Positions 1 to 7,720 of a stretch of 17,424 nucleotides of DNA are shown here, in pieces; the first letter of the stretch is position 1, and each line of letters opens with the position of its first letter. The stretch is from Arthrobacter sp. Lineage in GTDB: Bacteria > Actinomycetota > Actinomycetes > Actinomycetales > Micrococcaceae. A program made the position numbers and the translations under genes. Location of the stretch: NCBI GenBank assembly GCA_030147325.1, contig JASLAA010000240.1, positions 1 through 17,424 of the forward strand. Direction: 5' to 3'. A model generated the notes under the pieces. The model saw nothing but the letters and a program-made list of their open reading frames with translations. It was not told where the DNA came from and did no database searches.

Positions 1-1130
1 CCATCATGTTCCTGCCCCTCGCCCACGTCTTCGCCCGGTTCATCTCCGTGCTGTGCGTGGCGTCCGGCTCCACGGTGGCGCACACCCCCGACGTGAAGAA
101 CCTGCTTCCCGATCTCCAGAGCTACAAGCCCACCTTCATCCTCGCCGTGCCCCGGGTCTTCGAGAAGGTGTACAACAACTCGATGCTCAAGGCCGAGGAC
201 GGCGGCAAGGGCAAGATCTTCCATGCCGGCGCGGATGTCGCCATCGCGTGGTCCAAGGCCGAGCAGGCGGGGAAGGTCCCGCTGGCCTTGAAGGTCAAGC
301 ACGCCGTCTTCGACCGCCTGCTGTACGGGAAGATCCGCACCGCGATGGGCGGTCGCGTGGAGCACGCCGTGTCCGGCGGTGCGCCGCTCGGTGACCGGCT
401 CGGTCATTTCTTCCACGGCATCGGACTGATGGTGCTCGAGGGCTACGGCCTGACGGAGACCACGGCCCCCATCACCGTCAACACCCCCAGGCGCATCAAG
501 ATCGGAACCGTCGGCGCCCCCCTGCCGGGGAACTCGGTGAAGATCGCGGACGACGGCGAGATCCTCGCCAAGGGCGTCTGCGTCATGAAGGGCTACTTCA
601 ACCGCCCCGATCTCACCGCGGAGAACTTCGTGGACGGATGGTTCCGCACCGGCGACATCGGCGAGCTCGATGACGACGGCTTCCTGCGCATCACGGGCCG
701 CAAGAAGGAGATCATCGTGACGGCCAGCGGCAAGAACGTGATCCCGGCGATGCTGGAGGACGCCATCCGGGCCAACGCCCTGGTGTCCCAGTGCGTCGTC
801 GTCGGAGACCAGCGGCCCTTCATCTCCGCCCTGGTCACCCTCGACGAGGAAGCCCTCCCCGGCTGGCTCGAACGCCACCAGTTGCCGGCCGGCACGACCA
901 TGGCAGAGGCTGCCGAACACCCGAAGGTCCTCGAGGAGATCCAGGAACTGGTCGACACCGCCAACACCACGGTGTCCCGTGCAGAAGCGATCAAGATGTT
1001 CCGCATCGTGCCCACGGACTTCACGGAGACCACGGGCCACCTCACTCCGTCCCTGAAGATCAAGCGGGCACAGGTGCTGAAGGACTACTCGGAGGTCGTG
1101 GAAGCGATCTACTCCACCACCAAGGTCTAG
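1..1130 (+). CDS. Long-chain fatty-acid--CoA ligase (AMP-forming, FadD15-like), 5' truncated
   Basis: This enzyme activates long-chain fatty acids to acyl-CoA through an acyl-adenylate, feeding lipid synthesis or beta-oxidation. The gene enters from the left edge. The first complete codon is at 3, the reading frame is open upstream, and about 375 residues remain of the roughly 600 usual for the family. What remains shows the ANL superfamily core: FLPLAHVFAR at the start, the adenylate-binding motif GYGLTETTAP near residue 145, GWFRTGDIG near 212, and the hinge plus C-terminal lysine region ITGRKKEIIVTASGKNV near 229-245. The ATP-binding P-loop (the Ser/Thr/Gly-rich motif) lies upstream of the window. 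The ATG at 6 is internal to the conserved FLPLAHVF region, so it is not the start. The TAG at 1128-1130 is followed by a hairpin shared with the convergent mtr gene. Substrate chain length cannot be read from the sequence. FadD15 is the nearest mycobacterial relative I recall. Confidence 0.93.
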   Translation, partial: IMFLPLAHVFARFISVLCVASGSTVAHTPDVKNLLPDLQSYKPTFILAVPRVFEKVYNNSMLKAEDGGKGKIFHAGADVAIAWSKAEQAGKVPLALKVKHAVFDRLLYGKIRTAMGGRVEHAVSGGAPLGDRLGHFFHGIGLMVLEGYGLTETTAPITVNTPRRIKIGTVGAPLPGNSVKIADDGEILAKGVCVMKGYFNRPDLTAENFVDGWFRTGDIGELDDDGFLRITGRKKEIIVTASGKNVIPAMLEDAIRANALVSQCVVVGDQRPFISALVTLDEEALPGWLERHQLPAGTTMAEAAEHPKVLEEIQELVDTANTTVSRAEAIKMFRIVPTDFTETTGHLTPSLKIKRAQVLKDYSEVVEAIYSTTKV

Positions 1131-1144
1131 CGAACAGGAACGAC

Positions 1145-1178
1145 GACGGCTCCTGCCCCGAGCGGGCTAGGAGCCGTC
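1145..1178. terminator. Bidirectional hairpin terminator between fadD-like gene and mtr
   Basis: A perfect 10-bp stem is formed by GACGGCTCCT (1145-1154) and AGGAGCCGTC (1169-1178). The loop itself can pair GCCC (1155-1158) with GGGC (1164-1167). It lies between two convergent genes and overlaps the last codons and the TAG of mtr (1167-1169). Neither side has a proper T-tract, so this would be an actinobacterial-style hairpin without a U-tail. Its convergent position supports the role. Confidence 0.6.
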
Positions 1179-2585
1179 GGGCTCGTCCGTCTTCAGGCTC
1201 AGCAGTGCGTTCTCGACGACCTCGGTGAGCGCCGGGTGGATCCAGTACTGGCCGCGTGCCATGGTGTGCGCGTCGAGGCCGAAGGACATGGCCTGGATGA
1301 CCGGCTGGATGATCATCGACGCTTCATGGCCGAGGATGTGCGCGCCGAGGATGAGCCCCGTCGTCCGATCGGCGATGAGCTTCACGAATCCGGCCGTGTC
1401 CTCCATGGCCCAGCCGTAGGCCGTCGATCCGTAGTGCTGTACAGCCGTGACGATCGTCGTTCCCGTCGACTCGGCATGCACCAGGGCCTGCTCCTCCGTC
1501 ATGCCCACGGACGCGGCCTGCGGGTGCGAGAAGACGGCGGCGGGGACGAACCGATGGTCGCTGGCGCGGAGGGTCTCCGGGTGCAGGAGATTGTGGGCGA
1601 CGACCTTCGCCTCGTGATTGGCGACGTGCTTGAGCTGGTACTCGCTGCTCACATCACCCAGCGACCAGAGCCCCTCCACCGGTTGCCCGTTCCGGAGGAC
1701 GCGCTGGTAGGCGTCCACAGCGAGCCGGCCGTCGTCGCGCAGGTCGAGACCGGCGTCGGCTGCCCCGAGACGGTCCGTGTTGGGCCTCCGCCCGACGGCC
1801 ACCAGGACGATGTCGGCCTCGAGGAGCGCAGGACCGTCGGGGCCGCTCAGCCGCGCCGTGACGCTGCCGTCCCCGTTGGCGGAGATCTCCGTGACGTCGG
1901 TGTCCAGCCGGAGGTCCCACTGCCGGGCGGCCTGGTCGGTGAAGGCCTCGGACACCGTCTCATCGAGGTGGCGCAGCATGCCCCCTGATCGCACGGCGAT
2001 CGTCACGGTGCTACCGAAGGAGCCGAACACGTGCGCGAACTCGGCGGCGATGTAACCTCCACCGATGATCAGGAGCCGCTTCGGCAGGTGATCGATGCGC
2101 ATCAGGGTGTCCGAGCTGTGGACCTGGGGAAGGGTGATTCCGGGGATGTCGGGCAGGATCGCGCGGGAACCGGTGGCGATCACGACCTGATCGGCGGTGA
2201 TCACGTCGCCGGCGGGCGTCTCGAAGGACTTCTCGCCCGTCAGCCGGACGTAGTCCTCGATCAGGGTCACGTTCTCCAGCTCATGCGCCCGGTAGACTCG
2301 CCCGCCGCTCGAGATCGCGTCGATGCGCGTGAAGATCCGATCACGGATGTCTTCCCAGCGGACGCCATCGAGAGTGAGGTCGATGCCGAGGCGGGAGGCC
2401 TCCGCGGGAGCCGAGGCCAGTTGAGCCGGATACACGTACATCTTGGTCGGGATGCAGCCCACGTTGAGGCACGTGCCGCCGAAGGTACCGCCCTCGACGA
2501 GGACCACCTTCCGGTCATCCCATTCTGGCGAGATGAGCGTGTTGCCGGAGCCGGAGCCGATGATGGCGAGGTCGAAGTGGGTCAC
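1167..2585 (-). CDS. mtr: Mycothione reductase
   Basis: This FAD-dependent, NADPH-using enzyme reduces mycothione (oxidised mycothiol disulfide) back to mycothiol, the main low-molecular-weight thiol of actinobacteria. The 472-residue protein matches the family length. It has an N-terminal FAD-binding motif GSGSGN (10-15) and the redox-active disulfide motif GGTCLNVGCIPTK with Cys39 and Cys44. An NAD(P)H-binding glycine motif IIGGGYIAAEF lies mid-protein, and the C-terminal catalytic pair sits in HPALTE (His450, Glu455). MARGQYWIHPAL and AYGWAMEDT are close to my memory of the M. tuberculosis Mtr. The start is GTG at 2585, giving VTHFDLAIIG, the expected N-terminus. The frame stays open upstream into the neighbouring ATPase gene, but that extension has no conserved content. 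No Shine-Dalgarno precedes the GTG. The gap to the upstream ATPase stop is 20 bp. The gene may be cotranscribed with that ATPase, or read from a leaderless promoter within the gap. Confidence 0.96.
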   Translation of the reverse strand: MTHFDLAIIGSGSGNTLISPEWDDRKVVLVEGGTFGGTCLNVGCIPTKMYVYPAQLASAPAEASRLGIDLTLDGVRWEDIRDRIFTRIDAISSGGRVYRAHELENVTLIEDYVRLTGEKSFETPAGDVITADQVVIATGSRAILPDIPGITLPQVHSSDTLMRIDHLPKRLLIIGGGYIAAEFAHVFGSFGSTVTIAVRSGGMLRHLDETVSEAFTDQAARQWDLRLDTDVTEISANGDGSVTARLSGPDGPALLEADIVLVAVGRRPNTDRLGAADAGLDLRDDGRLAVDAYQRVLRNGQPVEGLWSLGDVSSEYQLKHVANHEAKVVAHNLLHPETLRASDHRFVPAAVFSHPQAASVGMTEEQALVHAESTGTTIVTAVQHYGSTAYGWAMEDTAGFVKLIADRTTGLILGAHILGHEASMIIQPVIQAMSFGLDAHTMARGQYWIHPALTEVVENALLSLKTDEPDGS

Positions 2586-2592
2586 ACGACGC

Positions 2593-2598
2593 AGTCTA
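2593..2598 (-). promoter_or_regulatory. Candidate -10 box for leaderless mtr transcript
   Basis: On the minus strand TAGACT (TANNNT pattern) lies exactly 7 nt before the GTG at 2585, so a transcript from it would begin at or next to the start codon. No convincing -35 is seen around 2616-2621. The box sits inside a short inverted repeat, CGCAG (2590-2594) and CTGCG (2600-2604). Confidence 0.4.
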
Positions 2599-2605
2599 GC
2601 TGCGG

Positions 2606-3943
2606 TCAGGAGCCGAGCTGATCCACCACGAGCGCTGCGAGCTCCGTCACCGCGCGCCTGGTGGCGGGGTTGAGCTTGCCCAGTTCGATCCGCGATCCCT
2701 CCGCGAGGTGGCGGTCGTAGGGGATCCTGATGACGGTGCCCACCCGGGAGCGGAAGTGCTGCTCGATCTGCGAGACATCGACCTGTGTGCCGTTCCCGGA
2801 GGACAGGTTGATCACGACGATCGCCTTCGCCAGCAGATCCTGCCGCCCGTGTGCCTCGAGCCAACTGAGCGTCTCGGAGGCCAGCCGGGCCTCGTCGACG
2901 CTGCCACCCGAGACGAGGACCACGGAGTCGGCCTTCTCCAGGGTCCCCTTCATCACCGAATGCACCATGCCCGTCCCCGAGTCCGTCAGGACGATCGAGT
3001 AGTAGCGGCTCAGGACGTCGGTCACGGCACGATAGTCCGTATCGTCGAAGGCCTGGGCGACGGCGGGGTCCGAGTCGGACGCCAGCACATGGAGCCGGGA
3101 CCCGTCGCGCGTGACGTAACCGGCCAGCTGGGCGAAGGACTCGATGGTGTAGCGGTTCTGCACGAGCTGACGCGCTGTGAAGTCGGCGCGGCCCGGCGAC
3201 CTGTCTGAGAGCGTACCGCGGTCCGGATTGGCATCCATCGCTATGATGCGGTCCTCGCGGATGTCGGCGAGTGCCATGCCCAGGAGCGTGGTGACGGTCG
3301 TCTTGCCCACGCCACCCTTGCGGGAGAGGACGGGCACGTAGCGGGTGCGTTCGCCGAGGCGGGCCGAGATGCGGTGTTCGAACGCGCGCTGCACACGGAC
3401 CGCGTCGGAGTCGCCGACGTTCACCCGGCCGAATGTCAGGGTGTAGAGCCAGCGCCGCCAGCCGGAGACGGGAGGACGCTCCACGCCCGCCAGCAGGCGC
3501 TCGGCCGTCAGCGCGGAGGCAGGTTCGGGTCCGGAGTCCTTGTCGCGTCGGCTGGTCCGCTCGACCGATCGGCCCTGCACCGAACCCGCACGGGACTCGC
3601 CGTCCGGGAGCGCTTCCCGCCCGCTGCTGGCACCCGACGGCTGCCAGCCGATACCGGCGTCGTCCACCGGAGTCGGCGCAGTGCCCTCGGCGTGCGACGG
3701 CACCGGCGCCGCGGAAGCGTCGACCGGACCGCCCGGGGTCGGGAGCACAGGAAGACCGCCGGGCAACCCTGTCCCGTCGATACCTCCTGGTTCTCCGGTT
3801 CCCGCAGTTCCCGTGGACTCAGCTGCCGGGACCTCACGGCCCGGGAGGAACGGCACACCAGGGATGATGGGGACGCCGTGGGCTGCATCCGTCGTCGCCT
3901 CGTCCGTTGCTGCTGCCGACGGCTCTTTCGGGTCGCTTGCCAT
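2606..3943 (-). CDS. EspI-like MinD/ParA-family ATPase with long low-complexity N-terminus
   Basis: This is a P-loop ATPase of the ParA/MinD (SIMIBI) class. Residues 1 to about 155 (of 445) are Pro/Gly/Ala/Ser-rich and probably disordered, with motifs such as GVPIIPGVPFLPG. Residues ~160-185 form a basic, Trp-containing linker (GWRRWLYTLTFG). The ATPase domain then carries the deviant Walker A KGGVGKTT (about 209-216) and DANPDRGTLSD (from about 237). It also has the family signature HVLASDSDPAVAQAF, Walker B IVLTDSGTG (Asp ~321) and the late motif RIPYDRHLAEGSRIEL. This layout resembles mycobacterial EspI (Rv3876) and related actinobacterial ATPases. No type VII secretion gene is in the window, so the partner is unknown. 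I chose the ATG at 3943 because GGAAGGA (3953-3947) precedes it. The in-frame ATG at 3955 has no ribosome binding site. The gene lies between pyc and mtr on the same strand. EspI-likeness is from memory; ATPase membership is certain. Confidence 0.85.
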   Translation of the reverse strand: MASDPKEPSAAATDEATTDAAHGVPIIPGVPFLPGREVPAAESTGTAGTGEPGGIDGTGLPGGLPVLPTPGGPVDASAAPVPSHAEGTAPTPVDDAGIGWQPSGASSGREALPDGESRAGSVQGRSVERTSRRDKDSGPEPASALTAERLLAGVERPPVSGWRRWLYTLTFGRVNVGDSDAVRVQRAFEHRISARLGERTRYVPVLSRKGGVGKTTVTTLLGMALADIREDRIIAMDANPDRGTLSDRSPGRADFTARQLVQNRYTIESFAQLAGYVTRDGSRLHVLASDSDPAVAQAFDDTDYRAVTDVLSRYYSIVLTDSGTGMVHSVMKGTLEKADSVVLVSGGSVDEARLASETLSWLEAHGRQDLLAKAIVVINLSSGNGTQVDVSQIEQHFRSRVGTVIRIPYDRHLAEGSRIELGKLNPATRRAVTELAALVVDQLGS

Positions 3944-4012
3944 GGTTCCTTCCATCGTCGAATCCGCTGCTCACCGCGTGGAGGCGACAGCTTGCTGATC
4001 TACCAGCGCCCT

Positions 4013-4018
4013 ACTCTA
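4013..4018 (-). promoter_or_regulatory. Possible -10 box upstream of EspI-like ATPase gene
   Basis: TAGAGT on the minus strand lies about 70 nt upstream of the chosen ATG in the 127-bp gap after pyc, and would give a leader of about 60 nt. No good -35 is visible at the right spacing. The gap suggests that the ATPase gene may have its own transcription start rather than depend only on pyc read-through. Confidence 0.25.
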
Positions 4019-4056
4019 GCGTGCCGGCCAGATCACGACGGGAGCGATCAGAGGCA

Positions 4057-4069
4057 GGGCCCGCGGCCC
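4057..4069 (-). terminator. Weak GC-rich hairpin just after pyc stop
   Basis: GGGCC (4057-4061) and GGCCC (4065-4069) flank a 3-nt loop directly after the pyc TGA. The stem is short and no T-run follows on the minus strand, so this could at best attenuate pyc transcription before the ATPase gene. Confidence 0.25.
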
Positions 4070-4070
4070 G

Positions 4071-7000
4071 TCAGGAGCTCTTCACCACGATGAGGAGGTC
4101 CCCGCCCTGGGCAGGGCCGGCGCCGGAGAAGGCGACCCGCTCGATGGTGCCGGCGACGGGGGTGGTGATGCTCGCCTCCATCTTCATGGCCTCGATGGTG
4201 GCCACGGTGTCCCCTGCCTCGACGGCGTCGCCCTCCCCGAGGGTGATGGTGACCGACCCGGCGAAGGGAGCGGGGATGTGGCCGGGCACGGCGGGGTCTG
4301 CTTTCTCCGCCGCCTTGACCTCGCTCTCGACGCTCCTGTCCCGCACACTGACCGGCCTCATCTGGCCGTTGAGCGTGCACATCACCGTCCGCATGCCTTT
4401 CTCGTCGGGCTCCGACACCGCTTCGAGGGTGGCGATGAGCCGGACGCCCTTCTCCAGCTCGATCACGTGCTCGGTACCGGCCTGCAGCCCGTAGAGGTAG
4501 TCGGCCGTGCCGAGCAGTGAGACATCGCCATAGGTGTCCCGGATGGCCGTGAACTCCCTGGTCGGTCCGGCGAACAGCAGGGTGTTGAGCGCGGAACGGC
4601 GGTCCTTCGAGGATCCGGAGAGCTTCGCCTCGTCCTCCGCCGTGAGCTCGGCGTCCCTGGGCTTGAGTTCGCGGCCCTGCAGCGCCTTCGTGCGGAAAGG
4701 CTCCGGCCATCCTCCGGGGGGATTGCCCAGCTCGCCGTTGAGGAACCCGATGACGGAGTCGGGGATGTCGAAGTCCTGCGGGTTCTGCTCGAACTCGGCT
4801 GGGTCCGCGTTCCTCCCCACGAGGGCCAGGGCGAGGTCCCCGACGACCTTCGAGGAGGGCGTCACCTTGACCAGCCGTCCCAGGATCCTGTCCGCGGCCG
4901 TGTACATGTCCTCGATGGCCTCGAACCGCTCTCCGAGGCCGAGGGCGATGGCCTGCTGCTTGAGGTTCGAGAGCTGGCCTCCCGGGATCTCGTGCCGGTA
5001 CACGCGGCCGGTGGGCCCGGGGAGGCCGGATTCGAACGGTGCGTACATGCGCCGGACCGCCTCCCAGTAGGGCTCGAGCGCGCACACATCGCCGAGATCC
5101 AGCCCGGTGTCGCGGGGAGTGTGCGCCAGGGCTGCGACGAGTGCGGAGGCGGAGGGCTGGCTGGTCGTCCCGGCGAGGGCTGCGCTGGCGACGTCGACGG
5201 CGTCCACGCCCGCGTCCACCGCCGCGAGCAGTGTCGCCAGCTGCCCACCGGCGGTGTCGTGGGTGTGCAGGTGCACGGGCAGCTCGAACCGCTCCCGCAG
5301 CGCTGTCACGAGCTTGGCCGCCGCCGCCGGGCGGAGCAGGCCCGCCATGTCCTTGATCGCCAGGATGTGCGCACCCGCGTCGACCATGCGCTGCGCGAGG
5401 TCGAGGTAGTAGTCCAGTGTGTAGAGCGTCTCGTCCGGGTCGAGCATGTCCGAGGTGTAGCAGAGGGCCACCTCCGCGATCGCGGTGCCCGTGGCACGCA
5501 CCGCCCTGATGGCGGGCTCCATCTGCGTCACGTCGTTCAGCGCGTCGAAGATCCGGAAGACGTCGATCCCCGAGGCCGCTGCCTCCTCCACGAAGGCCGC
5601 CGTGACCGCCTCCGGATAGGGGGTGTACCCGACGGTGTTGCGTCCACGCAGCAGCATCTGCAGGCAGATGTTCGGTACCTCGCGGCGCAGCTCGTCGAGA
5701 CGCTCCCACGGATCCTCGCCCAGGAACCTGAGCGCGACGTCGTAGGTCGCTCCTCCCCAGGCCTCGACGGAGAGCAGCCCGGGTGTGAGCCGCGAGACGC
5801 TCGCGCCGGCTGCCACGAGGTCGCGGGTGCGCACCCGGGTCGCCAGCAAGGACTGATGGGCGTCCCGGAAGGTGGTGTCCGTGACGGCGACGGCGGTCTG
5901 TTCCCGCAGTGCGCGAGCGAACCCCTCCGGACCCAGCTCCAGCAAGCGCTGCCGACTCCCGGCGGGCAGCACCGCGTCCTTGTCCGCTTCATCGACCCGG
6001 GGCAGCTTCTCACGCGGGTCCAGGTGCGCCGGCCGCGCCCCATGGGGCTGGTTCACCGTGACGTCCGCGAGCCAGGTCAGCAGCTTCGTTCCGCGATCAG
6101 CAGGGACGCGGGCGGTCAGCAGTTCGGGACGTTCGTCGATGAACGACGTCGCCACGTTGCCGGCGATGAAGTCCGGGTCGTCGAGGACCGCCTGGAGGAA
6201 GGAGATGTTCGTCGAGACACCGCGGACCCGGAATTCCGCAAGGGCTCGCCGGGCCCGGGTCACCGCGGAGGGGTAATCTCGGCCACGGCAGGTGAGCTTG
6301 ACCAGCATCGAATCGAAGTGCGGGCTGATCTCCGCGCCCGCGTAGACGGTCCCGCCGTCGAGCCGCACACCCGCACCGCCCGCCGACCGGTAGGCGGAGA
6401 TACGTCCGACGTCCGGCCGGAACCCGTTCGCCGGATCCTCCGTGGTGATCCTCGACTGCAGGGCAGCTCCCCGCAGGGTCACCGTCTCCTGGCTCAGTCC
6501 GAGGTCGGCCAGGGTCTCCCCCGCCGCGATCCGCAGCTGCGACTGGACGAGGTCGACGTCGGTGACCTCCTCCGTCACCGTGTGTTCGACCTGGATGCGC
6601 GGATTCATCTCGATGAACACGTGCTGTCCGGCGCGCTCTCCGATCGTGTCCACCAGGAACTCCACCGTCCCGGCGTTGACGTAACCCAGCGCCGTCGCGA
6701 ACTTCACCGCGTCGCGGTGCAGCGCCTGCCGGATCCCCTCATCGAGGTTCGGCGCGGGCGCGATCTCGATGACCTTCTGATGCCTGCGCTGCAGCGAGCA
6801 GTCCCGCTCGAAGAGGTGCATGACATTGCCCTCGGCATCGGCGAGGATCTGTACCTCGATGTGCCGGGGCCTCAGGACCGCCTGCTCGAGGAACATCGTC
6901 GGATCGCCGAAGGCGGACTCCGCCTCGCGCATCGCGGCGTCCAGGGCCTCCGGCAACGCCTCGCGCGTGTCAACGCGGCGCATCCCGCGCCCGCCGCCAC

Positions 7001-7484
7001 CGGCCACGGCCTTCGCGAACACCGGGAACCCGATCTCGTCCGCCGCGGCGATCAGCTCAGCCACATCTGCACTGGGCCGCGAGGATGCCAGGACCGGGAT
7101 GCCCGCGGCCCGGGCTGCGTCCAGCGCCTTGACCTTGTTGCCTGCCAGTTCCAGGACGTCGGCCGGCGGACCCACGAACGTGATGCCCGCCTCGGCCGCG
7201 GCTCGCGCCAGGCCCGGGTTCTCCGACAGGAATCCGTAGCCCGGATAGATCGCGTCGCAGCCGGACTCCACTGCCACCCGGATGATCTCCTCGATATCCA
7301 GGTAGGCCCGGACCGGATGGCCCTCCTCACCGATGAGGTACGCCTCGTCCGCCTTCTGGCGGTGGATCGAGTTCCGGTCCTCCTGCGGGAAGACCGCGAC
7401 CGTTTTCGCCCCCACCTCGTGACCTGCCCGGAAAGCCCGGATGGCGATCTCGCCGCGGTTGGCTACCAAGATTTTCGAGAACAT
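4071..7484 (-). CDS. pyc: Pyruvate carboxylase
   Basis: Single-chain biotin enzyme that carboxylates pyruvate to oxaloacetate (anaplerosis). At 1137 residues it has the full family length and all domains in order. Biotin carboxylase occupies about 1-450: it opens with FSKILVANRGEIAIRAFRAG, and has the glycine loop GGGGRGM (162-168), ERDCSLQRRHQK (from 226) and EMNPRIQVEHTVTEE (from 292). Carboxyltransferase starts near 535 with TDTTFRDAHQSLLATR and includes HLHTHDTAGG. The PYC tetramerisation region follows. A C-terminal biotinyl domain carries EAMKMEAS with biotin-accepting Lys1101. The start is ATG 7484, preceded by CAGGAG at ideal spacing. The open frame up to 7700 is only intergenic DNA. 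The gene is divergent from the parA-like gene. No defect is seen, so it should be functional. Confidence 0.98.
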   Translation of the reverse strand: MFSKILVANRGEIAIRAFRAGHEVGAKTVAVFPQEDRNSIHRQKADEAYLIGEEGHPVRAYLDIEEIIRVAVESGCDAIYPGYGFLSENPGLARAAAEAGITFVGPPADVLELAGNKVKALDAARAAGIPVLASSRPSADVAELIAAADEIGFPVFAKAVAGGGGRGMRRVDTREALPEALDAAMREAESAFGDPTMFLEQAVLRPRHIEVQILADAEGNVMHLFERDCSLQRRHQKVIEIAPAPNLDEGIRQALHRDAVKFATALGYVNAGTVEFLVDTIGERAGQHVFIEMNPRIQVEHTVTEEVTDVDLVQSQLRIAAGETLADLGLSQETVTLRGAALQSRITTEDPANGFRPDVGRISAYRSAGGAGVRLDGGTVYAGAEISPHFDSMLVKLTCRGRDYPSAVTRARRALAEFRVRGVSTNISFLQAVLDDPDFIAGNVATSFIDERPELLTARVPADRGTKLLTWLADVTVNQPHGARPAHLDPREKLPRVDEADKDAVLPAGSRQRLLELGPEGFARALREQTAVAVTDTTFRDAHQSLLATRVRTRDLVAAGASVSRLTPGLLSVEAWGGATYDVALRFLGEDPWERLDELRREVPNICLQMLLRGRNTVGYTPYPEAVTAAFVEEAAASGIDVFRIFDALNDVTQMEPAIRAVRATGTAIAEVALCYTSDMLDPDETLYTLDYYLDLAQRMVDAGAHILAIKDMAGLLRPAAAAKLVTALRERFELPVHLHTHDTAGGQLATLLAAVDAGVDAVDVASAALAGTTSQPSASALVAALAHTPRDTGLDLGDVCALEPYWEAVRRMYAPFESGLPGPTGRVYRHEIPGGQLSNLKQQAIALGLGERFEAIEDMYTAADRILGRLVKVTPSSKVVGDLALALVGRNADPAEFEQNPQDFDIPDSVIGFLNGELGNPPGGWPEPFRTKALQGRELKPRDAELTAEDEAKLSGSSKDRRSALNTLLFAGPTREFTAIRDTYGDVSLLGTADYLYGLQAGTEHVIELEKGVRLIATLEAVSEPDEKGMRTVMCTLNGQMRPVSVRDRSVESEVKAAEKADPAVPGHIPAPFAGSVTITLGEGDAVEAGDTVATIEAMKMEASITTPVAGTIERVAFSGAGPAQGGDLLIVVKSS

Positions 7485-7528
7485 CGCACTCCTGCATCGT
7501 TGCCGGTCGGATCCTTCACGCTGGACTG

Positions 7529-7534
7529 ATCCTA
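7529..7534 (-). promoter_or_regulatory. Candidate pyc -10 box
   Basis: TAGGAT on the minus strand would start transcription near 7522 and give a leader of about 38 nt before the pyc ATG. The -35 region about 17 bp upstream is not close to TTGACA. A perfect 12-bp palindrome lies a little further upstream at 7563-7574. Confidence 0.35.
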
Positions 7535-7562
7535 CCGGGCACCCGTATGCCCCCGACCAGAA

Positions 7563-7574
7563 GCCCGATCGGGC
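7563..7574. promoter_or_regulatory. 12-bp perfect palindrome GCCCGATCGGGC in pyc-parA divergent region
   Basis: GCCCGATCGGGC is fully self-complementary and lies about 80 bp upstream of the pyc ATG, just beyond the expected -35. The position fits a dimeric regulator site for pyc. No regulator is identified, and GC-rich DNA produces such palindromes by chance at some rate. Confidence 0.3.
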
Positions 7575-7674
7575 GGAGCGAGCCGGCCCGCCATGCGGTT
7601 GGGCGGCGGTGGAGGCCCCGAGGTCCAGGGCTCCCCACCGGATCGCCCTATGATGGACGGGGGTCGTATCGCGA

Positions 7675-7692
7675 GCCACCTGCCCCGGTGGC
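7675..7692. promoter_or_regulatory. Inverted repeat GCCACC-N6-GGTGGC upstream of parA-like gene
   Basis: Perfect 6-bp arms (7675-7680 and 7687-7692) end 28 bp before the GTG of the parA-like gene, where a -35 region or operator would sit. The adjacent AT-richer stretch CATGATAGGTATG (7698-7710) may hold the -10, but no hexamer matches well. A better hexamer, TATGAT (7649-7654), lies further upstream without a -35. Confidence 0.3.
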
Positions 7693-7720
7693 AGCCACAT
7701 GATAGGTATGGGTTCAACAC

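Noticed and set aside
2586..2864. N-terminal extension of mtr into the upstream ATPase gene
   Set aside because: The extra 93 residues are Arg/Gly-rich and overlap the coding end of the ATPase. Family N-termini begin at the VTHFDLAIIG position.
4992..7529. 845-codon open frame on the plus strand opposite pyc
   Set aside because: It is a GC-driven antisense frame of a fully conserved pyruvate carboxylase. Its product is Arg/His/Gly-rich with no recognisable domain.
7649..7654. TATGAT as the parA-like promoter
   Set aside because: The hexamer is good but no -35 or extended -10 accompanies it, and it would leave a leader of about 60 nt. It is mentioned only as a possibility.
7485..7700. N-terminal extension of pyruvate carboxylase
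   Set aside because: The family starts at MFSKILVANRGEIA, which has a good ribosome binding site. The upstream stretch is the divergent intergenic region.
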